Assembly: GCF_009720675.1 (NCBI RefSeq)
Contig: NZ_WNJO01000007.1
Coordinates: 1 to 64,000, forward strand
Origin: Secundilactobacillus folii
GTDB taxonomy: Bacteria; Bacillota; Bacilli; Lactobacillales; Lactobacillaceae
Direction: 5' to 3'
Length of the DNA stretch: 64,000 nucleotides
Position numbers and translations under genes: made by a program. This document shows positions 44,461 to 54,189 of the stretch, piece after piece. Within the stretch, counting starts at the first letter, position 1, and the number at the start of each line of letters is the position of its first letter. The notes under the pieces are model-generated. The model had not been told where the DNA came from and did not search any database. It was given only the letters and a program-made list of their open reading frames with translations.

Positions 44461-44866
44461 AACGTGTCAAGAGTAGTGGTGGCTTGCTAGGGTGGTTGAG
44501 CTGCTCGGTTAGAAGCCATGAACGATCAATAAAATGCAGGTAGGTGAATTCACTTGCCTGCATTTTAATTTGTCAAACCCAAACTTTTTTCAGGAATGAT
44601 TATTAGCCTTATTAGCAGCAGTGAAACATGGCAGAACTTAAAGTTATTTATATCCCAGCTGAGGCGAGCTGATTTCATATTTTATACGTCATTTTTGACG
44701 CTATCAACATGTTTTATGCAGTTGGAAAAGCCTGTAATAGCAGTCTCTTACCGCTTGCACCCACACCTGTAATCAAGTACAATTGCAATGTGTCGTATCA
44801 ATTTCTACGGCTAACGAAACCGTCAGTTTCTTAGCGGTAATTATTTGGAGATCGAGGTAACTGAAT
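44461..44866. other. Intergenic region before tmk
   Basis: A 406-base gap. It holds a terminator at 44531-44570 and, near the 3' end, AT-rich sequence that must contain the tmk promoter (for example TACAAT near 44780). I see no tRNA or other RNA gene. Confidence 0.55.
44531..44570 (+). terminator. Terminator after yaaL
   Basis: Perfect stem AAAATGCAGG / CCTGCATTTT with an inner TGAATTCA palindrome, followed by T-rich sequence. Confidence 0.8.
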
Positions 44867-45517
44867 TTGGCAGGACTATTTATCACCTTCGAAGGGCCGG
44901 ATGGTGCGGGTAAAACAACCGTCTTATCAGCAATTTCTGAGCAGTTTAAACAGGCTCATCGCAACGACATTGTGGTCACCCGTGAACCAGGGGGCAACCA
45001 AATATCGGAGGCCATTCGTGACATTATTTTGAACCCTAAAAACACTCAGATGGATGTCAGAACCGAAGCACTATTGTACGCTGCTGCACGACGTCAGCAC
45101 ATCCAAGAAACGATTCAACCGGCACTAGATGCTGGCAAGGTGGTACTGTGTGATCGATTTGTGGATAGTTCGGTTGCCTACCAGGGTGCGGGCCGTGAAA
45201 TTGGTGAAAATGCCGTCTACGAGATGAACCAGTTTGCCACCAATGGATTGACTCCAGATTTAACGATCTACGTGGATGTCCCTTCAGAAGTGGGTCTTGC
45301 AAGAATTAAGGCTCATCGGGACGTGGTTGATCGACTTGATGCAGAAACGTTGAGTTTTCATAAACGTGTCCGGGCGGCTTATCTGCGCTTAGCCGCTGAC
45401 CATCCGGATCGAATTGTTACTGTTGATGCGACCCAGCCCGTCGCAACGGTGATCGACACGGCCACCACACTAATTATTAACGCGATTAAAAAGCATCAAA
45501 GAATCGGTCAGGAATAG
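44867..45517 (+). CDS. tmk: Thymidylate kinase
   Basis: Phosphorylates dTMP to dTDP. It is 216 residues. P-loop FEGPDGAGKTT is at 8-18, and CDRFVDSSVAYQGAGRE and DVPSEVGLARI are family motifs. The start is TTG with GAGG upstream. It leads the tmk-darA-holB-yabA-rsmI cluster. Confidence 0.96.
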   Translation: MAGLFITFEGPDGAGKTTVLSAISEQFKQAHRNDIVVTREPGGNQISEAIRDIILNPKNTQMDVRTEALLYAAARRQHIQETIQPALDAGKVVLCDRFVDSSVAYQGAGREIGENAVYEMNQFATNGLTPDLTIYVDVPSEVGLARIKAHRDVVDRLDAETLSFHKRVRAAYLRLAADHPDRIVTVDATQPVATVIDTATTLIINAIKKHQRIGQE

Positions 45518-45532
45518 GGAGGAGGAGCAGGT

Positions 45533-45862
45533 ATGAAGTTAGTGATCGCTATCGTTCAGGATAAGGATGCTAACCGACTTCGCAGTGAATTTGTTAAAGC
45601 CGGTCTGGGGGCAACTCGGTTATCAACCACCGGTGGTTTTTTAAAGTCTGGCAATACCACCTATATGATTGGTGTCGAAGATAAACGGGTGCAAGAAGTC
45701 CTTGATCTGATTAAAGAGACCTCTCGAACTCGACAACAATTTATGACCCCGTCGGTTAATTTGGATACTCAAATGGACAGCACTACTGGCTATCCCGTTG
45801 AAGTTCAAGTGGGTGGGGCAACCGTCTTTGTTTTACCGATTGATGAATTTCATCAATTTTAA
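45533..45862 (+). CDS. darA: Cyclic di-AMP receptor DarA (PstA)
   Basis: A PII-like trimeric protein of 109 residues that binds c-di-AMP; its downstream partner is not well defined. Signature stretches are KLVIAIVQDKDANRLRSEF, TRLSTTGGFLKSGNTT and GGATVFVLPI. It lies 15 bases after tmk with GGAGGAG upstream. The KimA-type K+ importer at 57569 belongs to a family inhibited by the same nucleotide. Confidence 0.93.
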   Translation: MKLVIAIVQDKDANRLRSEFVKAGLGATRLSTTGGFLKSGNTTYMIGVEDKRVQEVLDLIKETSRTRQQFMTPSVNLDTQMDSTTGYPVEVQVGGATVFVLPIDEFHQF

Positions 45863-45884
45863 TTCTAAGGAGTGACTCGTTATC

Positions 45885-46913
45885 GTGGCTGAGCAAGCTG
45901 AACAGAACTTAATTGAACAAGCTGAGCAAAAGCAACCTCGGCTAATGAATCATTTTATTCATTTGGTGACGACTAACCGGCTGAGTCACGCCTATTTATT
46001 TTCGGGCCTACCAGGTTGTGGAAAGCGCGCCGTGGCACAAGTTGTTGCCATGCGGCTATTTTGCCAGCAGCCAACTAACTCGGGGCTACCGTGTGGGCAT
46101 TGTCCAGAATGTCGCCGGATTTTGGCGGGCGATAACCCAGATGTTGTAATGGTGGAACCTGATGGTCAGCGAATTAAGATCGATCAGGTTCGCTACATTA
46201 AAGATGAATTTTCTAAGAGTCCAGTTGAAGGCGCCACGAAAGTCTTTATTATCGAGGGTGCTGAGACGTTGACGACCAACGCGGCTAACGGATTATTAAA
46301 ATTCATTGAAGAGCCGGTTGCCAACCGGGTGATTTTCCTACTGACTACCAACAAAAGCATGATTTTGCCGACGATTCTATCCCGGTCGCAAGTGGTTGAA
46401 TTTCCGGCGTTATCCAGTTCTGCATTTGCCGACACATTACGTGAGCGTCAAATCTCTGACAATCAAATTTCGTTACTGAGTGCGCTGACAAATAGTTTGG
46501 AAATTGCGGAAAAACTGACTAATGATGATTGGCTGGCCAATTGTCAGCACGAGTTGAGCCGCTGGTTTGGACAATTAGCCAAACGCGATGACATGGCATT
46601 TGTCACCGTTTCAACTGGGCTGATGCCCCTTGCAAGTGATCGGGATCATCAGGGAGTTTTACTGGACGCAATTATCTTACTATGGGAGACAACGTTAAGA
46701 GTTAAGTATTTGCCAGACGCTCTCGATACAGCATTTCCAGAGCTTCAGCAGACCACGGTGAACGTGGCCCAATCGTTAACCCGGCAGCAATTATTAGACA
46801 TTTTGACGGCGGCTTTAGGTACCAAGAAGTTATTGGCAAGCAACATGAACATTCAAAGTATTTTGGAAACGTTGACGCTTAACATTTTAGCGGAACTTAA
46901 AAAAGTGGCTTAA
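45885..46913 (+). CDS. holB: DNA polymerase III delta' subunit
   Basis: Clamp-loader subunit, 342 residues. A P-loop-like GLPGCGKR is at 41-48 (Arg where Ser/Thr is usual, fitting the ATPase-inactive role of delta'). A zinc site is formed by [17 protein letters not shown]. The start is GTG at 45885, 22 bases after darA. Confidence 0.93.
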   Translation: MAEQAEQNLIEQAEQKQPRLMNHFIHLVTTNRLSHAYLFSGLPGCGKRAVAQVVAMRLFCQQPTNSGLPCGHCPECRRILAGDNPDVVMVEPDGQRIKIDQVRYIKDEFSKSPVEGATKVFIIEGAETLTTNAANGLLKFIEEPVANRVIFLLTTNKSMILPTILSRSQVVEFPALSSSAFADTLRERQISDNQISLLSALTNSLEIAEKLTNDDWLANCQHELSRWFGQLAKRDDMAFVTVSTGLMPLASDRDHQGVLLDAIILLWETTLRVKYLPDALDTAFPELQQTTVNVAQSLTRQQLLDILTAALGTKKLLASNMNIQSILETLTLNILAELKKVA

Positions 46914-46977
46914 CGCGCTAGACGGATGTAATTATGGTGCGTTACTTACATATCGGAAAATTAAGGAAGGTGTAATT

Positions 46978-47310
46978 TTGGCAAAGCGAGATGTCTACGA
47001 AGATCTAAAAAACTTACAGGCCGAAATGACACAAATGTTAGCAAAATTCACTGAAGTTCAAGATGAAGTGACTCAAACGTTGGAAGAAAACGCCGAATTA
47101 AAAATTGAAAATCAGCATCTCAGAGAAGCACTGCACGAAAACGGCGAACCAACGGGGGATAGTCATGAACCGCAATTATCGAAATCACGCCAGAATCTAG
47201 AAAAACTCTACGAACAAGGATTTCACGTTTGTAATTTTGAATATGGCAAACGTCGCGAAAATAATGAACCCTGTGCTTTTTGCTTAGATGTTATCTATGG
47301 TGAACGATGA
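46978..47310 (+). CDS. yabA: Replication initiation control protein YabA
   Basis: Negatively regulates DnaA and contacts DnaN in B. subtilis. It is 110 residues: an N-terminal coiled coil (about 1-58), a linker, and a C-terminal zinc domain ([25 protein letters not shown]). The start is TTG after AAGGAAGG. In B. subtilis yaaT (ricT) lies between holB and yabA; it is absent here. Confidence 0.93.
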   Translation: MAKRDVYEDLKNLQAEMTQMLAKFTEVQDEVTQTLEENAELKIENQHLREALHENGEPTGDSHEPQLSKSRQNLEKLYEQGFHVCNFEYGKRRENNEPCAFCLDVIYGER

Positions 47311-47323
47311 AAGGAGGCGCCAC

Positions 47324-48211
47324 TTGCAATCACAGTTAAGTTTTTCAACTCAGAATCAGACTGGAACACTCTACCTGGTTCCCACACCAATCGGTAATTT
47401 AGGTGACATGACTTTTCGCAGTGTGGACGTTCTTAAACGGGTCGATTTGATTGCTGCTGAAGATACCCGCAACACGCAGAAGTTACTAAATCACTTCGAA
47501 ATCGAAACGTCACAAATTAGTTTTCATGAACATAATACGCAGGAACGGATCCCGCAACTGGTAGCAAAATTGAAGGCCGGACAAAACTTAGCGCAAGTCA
47601 GTGATGCCGGGATGCCATCAATCAGTGACCCTGGGCACGAGCTAGTCGTCGCCTGCATCGAGGCGGGTATTCCAGTGGTACCGTTACCGGGTGCTAACGC
47701 TGGTTTGACAGCCTTGATTGCATCTGGGCTAGACCCACAACCGTTTTATTTCTACGGCTTTTTGGATCGCAAAGCCAAATTACAAACTGAAGAACTTAGT
47801 GAATTAAAGACTCGTTCGGAAACGTTGATCTTTTATGAAGCACCGCACCGACTGGCCAAAACGCTTACGCGACTGGCTAAAATTTTGGGTGATGACCGAA
47901 CCGCCAGCCTTTGCCGGGAACTGACTAAGAGGCATGAACAATTTATTCGTGGTACTTTAGAAGAACTGTTGAATTGGGCTAGCACTTCGGATCGGGTTCG
48001 TGGTGAATTCGTGATCATTGTTAATGGGAATCCCGATGGCAATGCCACAGTAAAAACGGCGGACTTCAGTAACCTTAGTATTGAAGATCATGTTGATCAA
48101 CTCATGGCGACGGGACTCAAGCCGAATCAGGCAATCAAAGAAGTTGCTCATTTGCGTGGCATGAGAAAGCAAGAGGTTTATCAGATCTTTCATCATCTTG
48201 ATCAGAATTAA
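47324..48211 (+). CDS. rsmI: 16S rRNA 2'-O-ribose C1402 methyltransferase
   Basis: Methylates the ribose of C1402 in 16S rRNA. It is 295 residues of the tetrapyrrole methylase fold. Motifs are LYLVPTPIGNLGDMTFR, AAEDTRNTQKLL, VSDAGMPSISDPGHELV and PLPGANAGLTALIASGL. The TTG at 47324 has AAAGGAGG 6 bases upstream, at the end of yabA. Confidence 0.95.
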   Translation: MQSQLSFSTQNQTGTLYLVPTPIGNLGDMTFRSVDVLKRVDLIAAEDTRNTQKLLNHFEIETSQISFHEHNTQERIPQLVAKLKAGQNLAQVSDAGMPSISDPGHELVVACIEAGIPVVPLPGANAGLTALIASGLDPQPFYFYGFLDRKAKLQTEELSELKTRSETLIFYEAPHRLAKTLTRLAKILGDDRTASLCRELTKRHEQFIRGTLEELLNWASTSDRVRGEFVIIVNGNPDGNATVKTADFSNLSIEDHVDQLMATGLKPNQAIKEVAHLRGMRKQEVYQIFHHLDQN

Positions 48212-48233
48212 AATAGGATTAGGGGACAATCAT

Positions 48234-49001
48234 ATGGGTGCAAGCACATTTTCAGAACAACATCAAATTACGTTTTATGAAGCGGATGTGACCAATACCG
48301 TCACGCCAGCAATGTTAGTCAACATGATTATTTTGGCATCTGAGCACCAGACGACCGCCCTTGGTGTCGGAAGTGATGTCGTTGCCAAGCAAGGACTCGG
48401 TTGGGTGGTTACCCAGTATAAAATGGATATTACACGGCTGCCGAAAGCCGATGAGACCATTACGCTAACAACTCGTGCCACTTGTTATAACCGTTACTTT
48501 GCATTTCGCGAATTTTGGGTTCACGACAGTGATGGCAAAGAATGTGTTCACGTTGAAAGTATCTGGGTAACGATGGATCATGAGACGCGTAAGATTGTGA
48601 CTATTCCGGCCAACATTATTGAGCCGTTCGAGTCCGAAAAAGTTAAAATGATTCCTAGACTGGCGCGGCCTAAAAAGTTAACGGATCGAGATCAGTTGTT
48701 ATCAAAAAAGTATCGGGTTCGCTACTTTGATATTGACGGTAACGGTCACGTGAATAACGCTCGTTACTTTGACTGGCTCTTAGACGCCTTACCAATGAGT
48801 TTTCTAACCCGGCATGACCTGACTGGAATCAATATTCGTTTTGAAAATGAAGTTCAGTACCATCACATGGTCACCAGTGAAGCAACACTATTGACTGATA
48901 TCAACGAACCAATCGTCACCAAACACCATATTGTGACGGAAGACGGCGGAATCGCTACGGAGGCTGAATTTCATTGGCGTCCAATCACTAACCAGCAGTA
49001 G
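48234..49001 (+). CDS. Acyl-ACP thioesterase (FatA/FatB-like)
   Basis: Releases fatty acids from acyl carrier protein. It is 255 residues with two hot-dog domains (about 1-140 and 155-250). The second contains YRVRYFDIDGNGHVNNARYFDWLLDALP, where the Asn/His pair of the catalytic site lies. The ATG at 48234 follows AGGGGA. Found at this position in many lactobacilli; physiological role in these bacteria is unclear. Confidence 0.9.
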   Translation: MGASTFSEQHQITFYEADVTNTVTPAMLVNMIILASEHQTTALGVGSDVVAKQGLGWVVTQYKMDITRLPKADETITLTTRATCYNRYFAFREFWVHDSDGKECVHVESIWVTMDHETRKIVTIPANIIEPFESEKVKMIPRLARPKKLTDRDQLLSKKYRVRYFDIDGNGHVNNARYFDWLLDALPMSFLTRHDLTGINIRFENEVQYHHMVTSEATLLTDINEPIVTKHHIVTEDGGIATEAEFHWRPITNQQ

Positions 49002-49067
49002 CGTTACCACAACCATTGGTGTATGATGATGGCTGTATAAATGACAAAAAGGGGTCAGATCAACGAA

Positions 49068-49790
49068 ATGAAAGTATTGGCATTGGATACCTCCAATCAG
49101 CCGTTATCTGTTGCTGTGATGAAAGACCATCAGGTGTTGGCTACAACAACGGTAACGACCACTAAAAAACACGCGGCACATTTGTTGCCAATCATAAATG
49201 CGTCAATGAAAGCCGCTCAGTTTGAACCTGAGGATCTGGACCGCGTCATTGTGGCAGATGGTCCTGGGTCCTATACAGGAATTAGAGTGAGTGTGACCGC
49301 GGCTAAAACACTAGCAGAAACCCTACATATTGAGTTAGTGGGTGTTTCAAGTTTAGCAACGATTGCTGCCAACGTGCCGGTTGAAGGCCAACTGGTAGCA
49401 GTGTTGTTTGACGGTCGCAATGACAATGTTTTTGCCGGTGTGTACCGGATTAAAAACGGCGCACCCGAAAATGTCATTGCAGATCAGCATATTGCGTTTG
49501 AAAAGTTATTACCGCAAATCAAGAAATTGGGAGAACCAGTTGTTGTGCTTGGTGATTTAGCCGCCTTTAAAACCCGGTTAGATAGTCAGCTTAAGGAGCA
49601 CTTTATCTCTTACCCGCAAGAAAACAGTTTGCCAAGTGCCGTACAACTAGGCCGACTAGGCGAAAGTTTAAAACCCGTCACAGACATTAATGCGTTTGTG
49701 CCACGGTATTTGCGTCTGACCAAGGCTGAAGCTGACTGGCAACGACAGCACCCGAAAGAGGATAATAGGGACTATGTTGAAAAAGTTTAA
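49068..49790 (+). CDS. tsaB: tRNA t6A synthesis protein TsaB
   Basis: Non-catalytic partner of TsaD in making N6-threonylcarbamoyl-adenosine at A37 of ANN-decoding tRNAs. It is 240 residues with an ASKHA fold: MKVLALDTSNQPLSVAV and VADGPGSYTGIRVSVTAAKTLA. The start is ATG at 49068; the site AAGGGG is 14 bases upstream. It overlaps rimI by 17 bases. Confidence 0.94.
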   Translation: MKVLALDTSNQPLSVAVMKDHQVLATTTVTTTKKHAAHLLPIINASMKAAQFEPEDLDRVIVADGPGSYTGIRVSVTAAKTLAETLHIELVGVSSLATIAANVPVEGQLVAVLFDGRNDNVFAGVYRIKNGAPENVIADQHIAFEKLLPQIKKLGEPVVVLGDLAAFKTRLDSQLKEHFISYPQENSLPSAVQLGRLGESLKPVTDINAFVPRYLRLTKAEADWQRQHPKEDNRDYVEKV

Positions 49791-50358
49791 GCACTGGTAC
49801 CAGCGAATGTTTCAAGTGCAGGATGCCAAGTACCAAGATGTGTTAGACATCAAAAACCACGAAGTTCACATTCAAAACGTTGCCTATTTTTTGGCAAAGG
49901 CACAGTTTACTGATATTCCTGAGATGTTGGGCATTGAACGGGCGGTCTACGGTGGTAAAACACCCTGGGACTCAGCCGCATTTGCCAGTGAACTTCGTCG
50001 TCAGACTGACAGGCTGTATCTCGTGCTACGGCGACATGATCGACTATTGGCGTTCATTGGCTGCACGTTTAACGATGATAAAAGTGATGCGCACATCACT
50101 AATATCGCCGTTGTGCCTGACTTTCAAAACCGCGGGTTAGGTCATTTTTTAATTGCTATTATGATCAAGAAGGCTCGTCAGCTTGGGTTAAGCCAAGTCT
50201 CCTTGGAGGTTCGTTTAAGTAATGTCAGGGCTCAAGCGCTTTATCAAGACCTTGGGTTTGAAAAGGCCGGTATTAAAAAGGGATATTACTTTGGCGATCA
50301 TGAGGATGCTGTGGACATGATTTTAACGACTGGAGAGACACGTGATGACGACCTATAA
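49774..50358 (+). CDS. RimI-like GNAT acetyltransferase with N-terminal extension
   Basis: A 194-residue GNAT-fold protein, probably a ribosomal-protein S18 alanine N-acetyltransferase (RimI) or relative. The acetyl-CoA-binding motif is VVPDFQNRGLGHFLIA, and SNVRAQALYQDLGFEKAG follows. The first 40-odd residues (LKKFKHWYQRMFQVQDAKYQDV) are basic and lie outside the GNAT fold. It overlaps tsaB and is followed by a second GNAT gene. Confidence 0.88.
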   Translation: MLKKFKHWYQRMFQVQDAKYQDVLDIKNHEVHIQNVAYFLAKAQFTDIPEMLGIERAVYGGKTPWDSAAFASELRRQTDRLYLVLRRHDRLLAFIGCTFNDDKSDAHITNIAVVPDFQNRGLGHFLIAIMIKKARQLGLSQVSLEVRLSNVRAQALYQDLGFEKAGIKKGYYFGDHEDAVDMILTTGETRDDDL

Positions 50359-50800
50359 GGCTCAGGTGCTGTCAAATGCTGCCTTACCACCCTTAGCAGC
50401 TGCCTGTGCAGTAGTTGCAAAACGGGCCTATCCCGTCGGAGCAGCTTGGCATCTAACGGGCTTTCAGCAAGATATGGCAGCTGCTCACCGCTTATACGCC
50501 GTCGTGCGGGTAGAGGGGCAACTATTAGCATACGTGGGTGCCATTCGGGTTCTTGATCAAGTTGACATCACGGGTGTTGCCGTTGACCCAAACTATCAAC
50601 GAATTGGTCTTGCTAAGAAGCTAATGGCAGCCCTATTTGCTAAGTTGACGGCTGGTACCGACGTTTTTTTAGAGGTCCGAGCTGCTAATTGGCCTGCACG
50701 AAATTTATATTGCCAAGTGGGTTTTAAGCCGATCGGCGTGCGAAAAGACTATTATGAACATCCAGACGAGGATGCCGTTTTAATGAAATTATCAATTTAA
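50345..50800 (+). CDS. Second RimI-like GNAT acetyltransferase
   Basis: A 151-residue GNAT protein without N-terminal extension. The cofactor loop is VDPNYQRIGLAKKLMAALF and the C-terminal motif is LEVRAANWPARNLYCQVGFKPIGVRKDYY, very like RimI. It overlaps the previous gene by 14 bases. One of the two is likely the true RimI; the length favours this one. Confidence 0.88.
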   Translation: MTTYKAQVLSNAALPPLAAACAVVAKRAYPVGAAWHLTGFQQDMAAAHRLYAVVRVEGQLLAYVGAIRVLDQVDITGVAVDPNYQRIGLAKKLMAALFAKLTAGTDVFLEVRAANWPARNLYCQVGFKPIGVRKDYYEHPDEDAVLMKLSI

Positions 50801-50827
50801 TTCGTTCTAAGAAAGGAGAGGGGTCAC

Positions 50828-51850
50828 GTGGAACGTAATCTAATTTTAGCTTTTGAGTCCAGCTGTGACGAAACGAGTGTTTCAGTTGTCGAAAACGGTT
50901 CTAAAATTTTGTCTAATATCGTGGCAACCCAAATTAAGAGTCACCAACGGTTTGGCGGTGTGGTACCCGAAGTGGCTAGTCGTCACCATATTGAGCAGAT
51001 CACTGACTGTATTGACCTTGCCATGTCGAAAGCAGGCGTCGGGTACAGTGATCTTAATGCAGTAGCTGTCACTTACGGACCGGGATTAGTTGGTGCGTTA
51101 TTGATTGGTGTGACCGCGGCTAAGACGGTGGCCTATGCTCACCATCTGCCATTAATTCCGGTCAACCACATGGCCGGGCATATTTACGCGGCGCGTTACG
51201 TTAAGCCAATTGAATTTCCTTCATTGGCCCTGTTAGTATCAGGCGGGCATACTGAATTAGTCTACCTGGCTGCTCCAGGTAAATTCGAGATCATTGGTGA
51301 GACTCGGGATGACGCGGCGGGTGAAGCCTATGATAAGATTGGTAGGGTACTGGGTATCAATTATCCAGCTGGTAAGGAAGTTGACCGGCTTGCCCATCTC
51401 GGGAAGGATACCTTCAACTTTCCGCGTGCAATGGATGATTCTGAGTCGTTTGACTTTAGTTTTAGTGGTTTAAAGAGTGCCTTTATTAACACTGTCCACC
51501 ACGCCGATCAAATTGGTGAGACATTAAACCGTGAAGACTTAGCTGCCAGTTTTCAGGCCGCAGTGGTTGATGTCCTTGCAGACAAAACCGTTCGGGCTTT
51601 GGATGCTTATCCGCAAGTGAAACAACTGATCTTAGCAGGTGGTGTGGCTGCCAATCAAGGTTTGCGAGAACGTTTAACGGCTGAATTGCAGGCCTTTGAT
51701 TCGGTTGAGTTTGTTAAGGCACCACTTAAATTATGTGGTGACAACGCTGCAATGATTGGTGCAGAAGCTTATGTGGAATATCAACAGCAACATTTTGGCA
51801 AGCTAGATTTAAATGCTGACCCAAGCTTAGAATTTGATTTCATGGCTTAA
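50828..51850 (+). CDS. tsaD: tRNA t6A transferase TsaD
   Basis: Transfers the threonylcarbamoyl group to tRNA A37. It is 340 residues of the Kae1/Qri7 family. [12 protein letters not shown] is near the N-terminus, the metal-binding HMAGH is at 114-118, and [20 protein letters not shown] and [12 protein letters not shown] are family signatures. The GTG start follows AAAGGAGAGG. It completes the tsaB-rimI-gnat-tsaD unit. Confidence 0.96.
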   Translation: MERNLILAFESSCDETSVSVVENGSKILSNIVATQIKSHQRFGGVVPEVASRHHIEQITDCIDLAMSKAGVGYSDLNAVAVTYGPGLVGALLIGVTAAKTVAYAHHLPLIPVNHMAGHIYAARYVKPIEFPSLALLVSGGHTELVYLAAPGKFEIIGETRDDAAGEAYDKIGRVLGINYPAGKEVDRLAHLGKDTFNFPRAMDDSESFDFSFSGLKSAFINTVHHADQIGETLNREDLAASFQAAVVDVLADKTVRALDAYPQVKQLILAGGVAANQGLRERLTAELQAFDSVEFVKAPLKLCGDNAAMIGAEAYVEYQQQHFGKLDLNADPSLEFDFMA

Positions 51851-51891
51851 GTTTAATTTCAATGAAATAGTAAATCGGTTTTAGCGTATTC

Positions 51892-51945
51892 AAAAAGGTG
51901 GTCATCAATTTCGCTCACTAACGAAATTGATGACCACCTTTTTGA
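51892..51945. terminator. Bidirectional terminator between tsaD and the ABC-F gene
   Basis: Perfect 22-bp stem (51892-51913 with 51922-51943) around an 8-base loop, with A5 at one end and T5 at the other. Serves both convergent genes. Confidence 0.9.
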
Positions 51946-51997
51946 TGACTAAACTGAAGTGTGAACCACTTCCAGTATTTCAAAAAGATCAACGAAT

Positions 51998-53956
51998 CTA
52001 GCCCGTTAATTCTTCCAACTGTAAAGAAGTCTCCTCCCAACTTGCTTCTGTGACCTCGATTTCCTTAGTGACCGATTCAAGTTGACTTTGGAGCTCTGCC
52101 ATTTTGGTAGGATCTGAAAAAACGTCAGGTTGAGTCATCGTTGTTTCAAGTTGATGCTTATTTTCATCGAGTTCAGTAAGTTTATTTTCTAGTGCTTCCA
52201 CTTCACGACTGAGCTTACGTTGCTGCTTTTGGGTTTCCTTAGAAGCTTGATAACTCTGTTTGCTTTGACTAACGGTTTTAGTTGGGGCGCCATCGTTGGC
52301 ATCAGCAGCTTCTTCGCGGGCTTTTTCGGCCAAAGCCTGCTGCTCTTCCTTCTTTTCAATGAAGTAGTCGTAATCACCTAGGTAGAGTTCAGAACCTTTG
52401 GCAGATAATTCAACGACTGAGGTAGCGACTTGATTGATAAAATACCGGTCATGAGAAACAAACAAAATTGTTCCGTCAAAATCGTTGAGGGTATTTTCGA
52501 GTACTTGACGGCTGTCGATATCCAGATGGTTGGTCGGCTCATCAAGAATCAGGAAATTATCGTGTTTCATGGCTAACTTGGTGAGCAGAAGACGGGCCTT
52601 TTCCCCACCGCTCAAACTGTGGACCATCTTGTCAACATCTTCACCACTAAAAAGAAAACTACCAAGAATCGTTCGGATATCCCTTTCAGGTGTGGTGGGG
52701 TGATCATCCCAGAGTTCATCTAAAACCGTTTTATTGCCGTGCAATGACTTTTGCTCTTGATCGTAGTAACCGGTATCAACGCCAGTTCCAAAACGAACAC
52801 TACCCCCTAAAGCCGGTATTTGACCCAAGATAGTTTTTAGAAGGGTCGATTTACCCACACCGTTTGGACCAACAATGGCAATTGCCTGATGTTTTTTAAC
52901 GTTCAAATCAATTGGCTGTGCCAACACTTTTCCAGGATCGTAACCAACGGCCAGATCCCGCACTGTTAAAACAATGTTGCCACTCTGCCGATGGGGCGTG
53001 AATTCAAAATGGGCCACCTTATTGTCCGCTTCTGGCCGTTCGATCCGATTCATTTTTGCTAATTGTTTGCGACGTGCCTGCGCCCGTTTGGTGGTGGAAG
53101 CCCTGACGATGTTGCGGTTCACAAAGTCTTCCAGTTGTGAAATTTTATGTTGTTGCTTGTCGTATTCCTTCCACTGCCGTTGTAATTGAGCAGCTTTTTG
53201 GGTCACGTAGGCCGAATAATTACCGTGAAAGTGGGTGACTGTGCCCATCGACATTTCGTAGACGTCAGATACTAACCGGTCAAGGAAGTACCGGTCGTGA
53301 GAAACGATCAGTAACGCCCCTTTGTATGATTGGATATAGCCTTCCAGCCAGGTCAACGTTTCAACATCCAGGTGGTTGGTGGGTTCGTCCAGGACTAGCA
53401 AATCGCGTTTTTCCAAGAGTAATTTTGCCAGTGCCAGCTGCGTTTTTTGACCACCTGATAGTTCATTTATCGAGCGGTTATAATCTGGTTCGTCAAACTC
53501 GAAGCCGTGCAGCACACCACGAATCTCCGCTCGGTAACCATAACCGTTGTCGCGTTTAAACTTAGTTTGCAGTTGATCATAGGTTTTCGATATTTGTTCA
53601 AAACGTTCATGATTATTAATGATTTCAGGATCACTCATCTGTTCTTCGAGGTGGTGAAGTTCAGCCTCTTGATCTTGCAGATCCTTGAATACACTAGTCA
53701 TTTCGTCCCAAATAGAGTTGTTGGAATCAAGGCCGGTATCTTGGGCGAGATACCCGATGGTCATGCCTTTTTTATAGATAATTTGACCCTCATCGGGCGC
53801 ATCGATTCCAGTGATCATACGAACGAGGGTTGATTTACCCGCCCCATTTCGACCGACCAGTGCAACCCGCCCGTGTTCAGGCACGTCCAGACTGACATTG
53901 TCAAAAAGGGTATCCGCACCGAATCGACGTGTTACTTGTTGGACCTGTAATAACAT
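51998..53956 (-). CDS. ABC-F family ATPase
   Basis: A soluble duplicated ATP-binding cassette protein of 652 residues, of the ribosome-associated ABC-F type. Domain 1 has Walker A GRNGAGKST and LSGGQKTQLALAKLLL; domain 2 has GPNGVGKST and LSGGEKARLLLTKLAM. The inter-domain linker (about 240-320) is long and charged, and a C-terminal coiled coil (about 555-652) follows. No membrane segments, so it is not a transporter. YdiF/Uup-like. Divergent from rex. Confidence 0.92.
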   Translation of the reverse strand: MLLQVQQVTRRFGADTLFDNVSLDVPEHGRVALVGRNGAGKSTLVRMITGIDAPDEGQIIYKKGMTIGYLAQDTGLDSNNSIWDEMTSVFKDLQDQEAELHHLEEQMSDPEIINNHERFEQISKTYDQLQTKFKRDNGYGYRAEIRGVLHGFEFDEPDYNRSINELSGGQKTQLALAKLLLEKRDLLVLDEPTNHLDVETLTWLEGYIQSYKGALLIVSHDRYFLDRLVSDVYEMSMGTVTHFHGNYSAYVTQKAAQLQRQWKEYDKQQHKISQLEDFVNRNIVRASTTKRAQARRKQLAKMNRIERPEADNKVAHFEFTPHRQSGNIVLTVRDLAVGYDPGKVLAQPIDLNVKKHQAIAIVGPNGVGKSTLLKTILGQIPALGGSVRFGTGVDTGYYDQEQKSLHGNKTVLDELWDDHPTTPERDIRTILGSFLFSGEDVDKMVHSLSGGEKARLLLTKLAMKHDNFLILDEPTNHLDIDSRQVLENTLNDFDGTILFVSHDRYFINQVATSVVELSAKGSELYLGDYDYFIEKKEEQQALAEKAREEAADANDGAPTKTVSQSKQSYQASKETQKQQRKLSREVEALENKLTELDENKHQLETTMTQPDVFSDPTKMAELQSQLESVTKEIEVTEASWEETSLQLEELTG

Positions 53957-54046
53957 GTTGAATCAGCTACCTTTCTATTGTGAAACTATTTTAACATTAA
54001 ATGCATGGCTTCCGATAGGCTATCATCGTGGTTCTGCTATTTTTTA

Positions 54047-54064
54047 TTGAAAATTATTTCACAA
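54047..54064. promoter_or_regulatory. Rex-like operator before rex
   Basis: TTGAAAATTATTTCACAA matches the Rex consensus TTGTGAA-N4-TTCACAA at about 16 of 18 positions (read on either strand). It overlaps the -35 zone of a promoter whose -10, TACAAT, is at 54080-54085. This fits autoregulation of rex by the NADH/NAD+ ratio. Confidence 0.72.
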
Positions 54065-54189
54065 AATAGCCGAATATGCTACAATTAACTAGGACGATGA
54101 TTTCACAAGCGCTGTTTTTCCTATTAATTTGCTATCATTGAAGTTTCAAGATCGTTTACTTTCTATCATTCACAAGGAGGACAAGAGAC

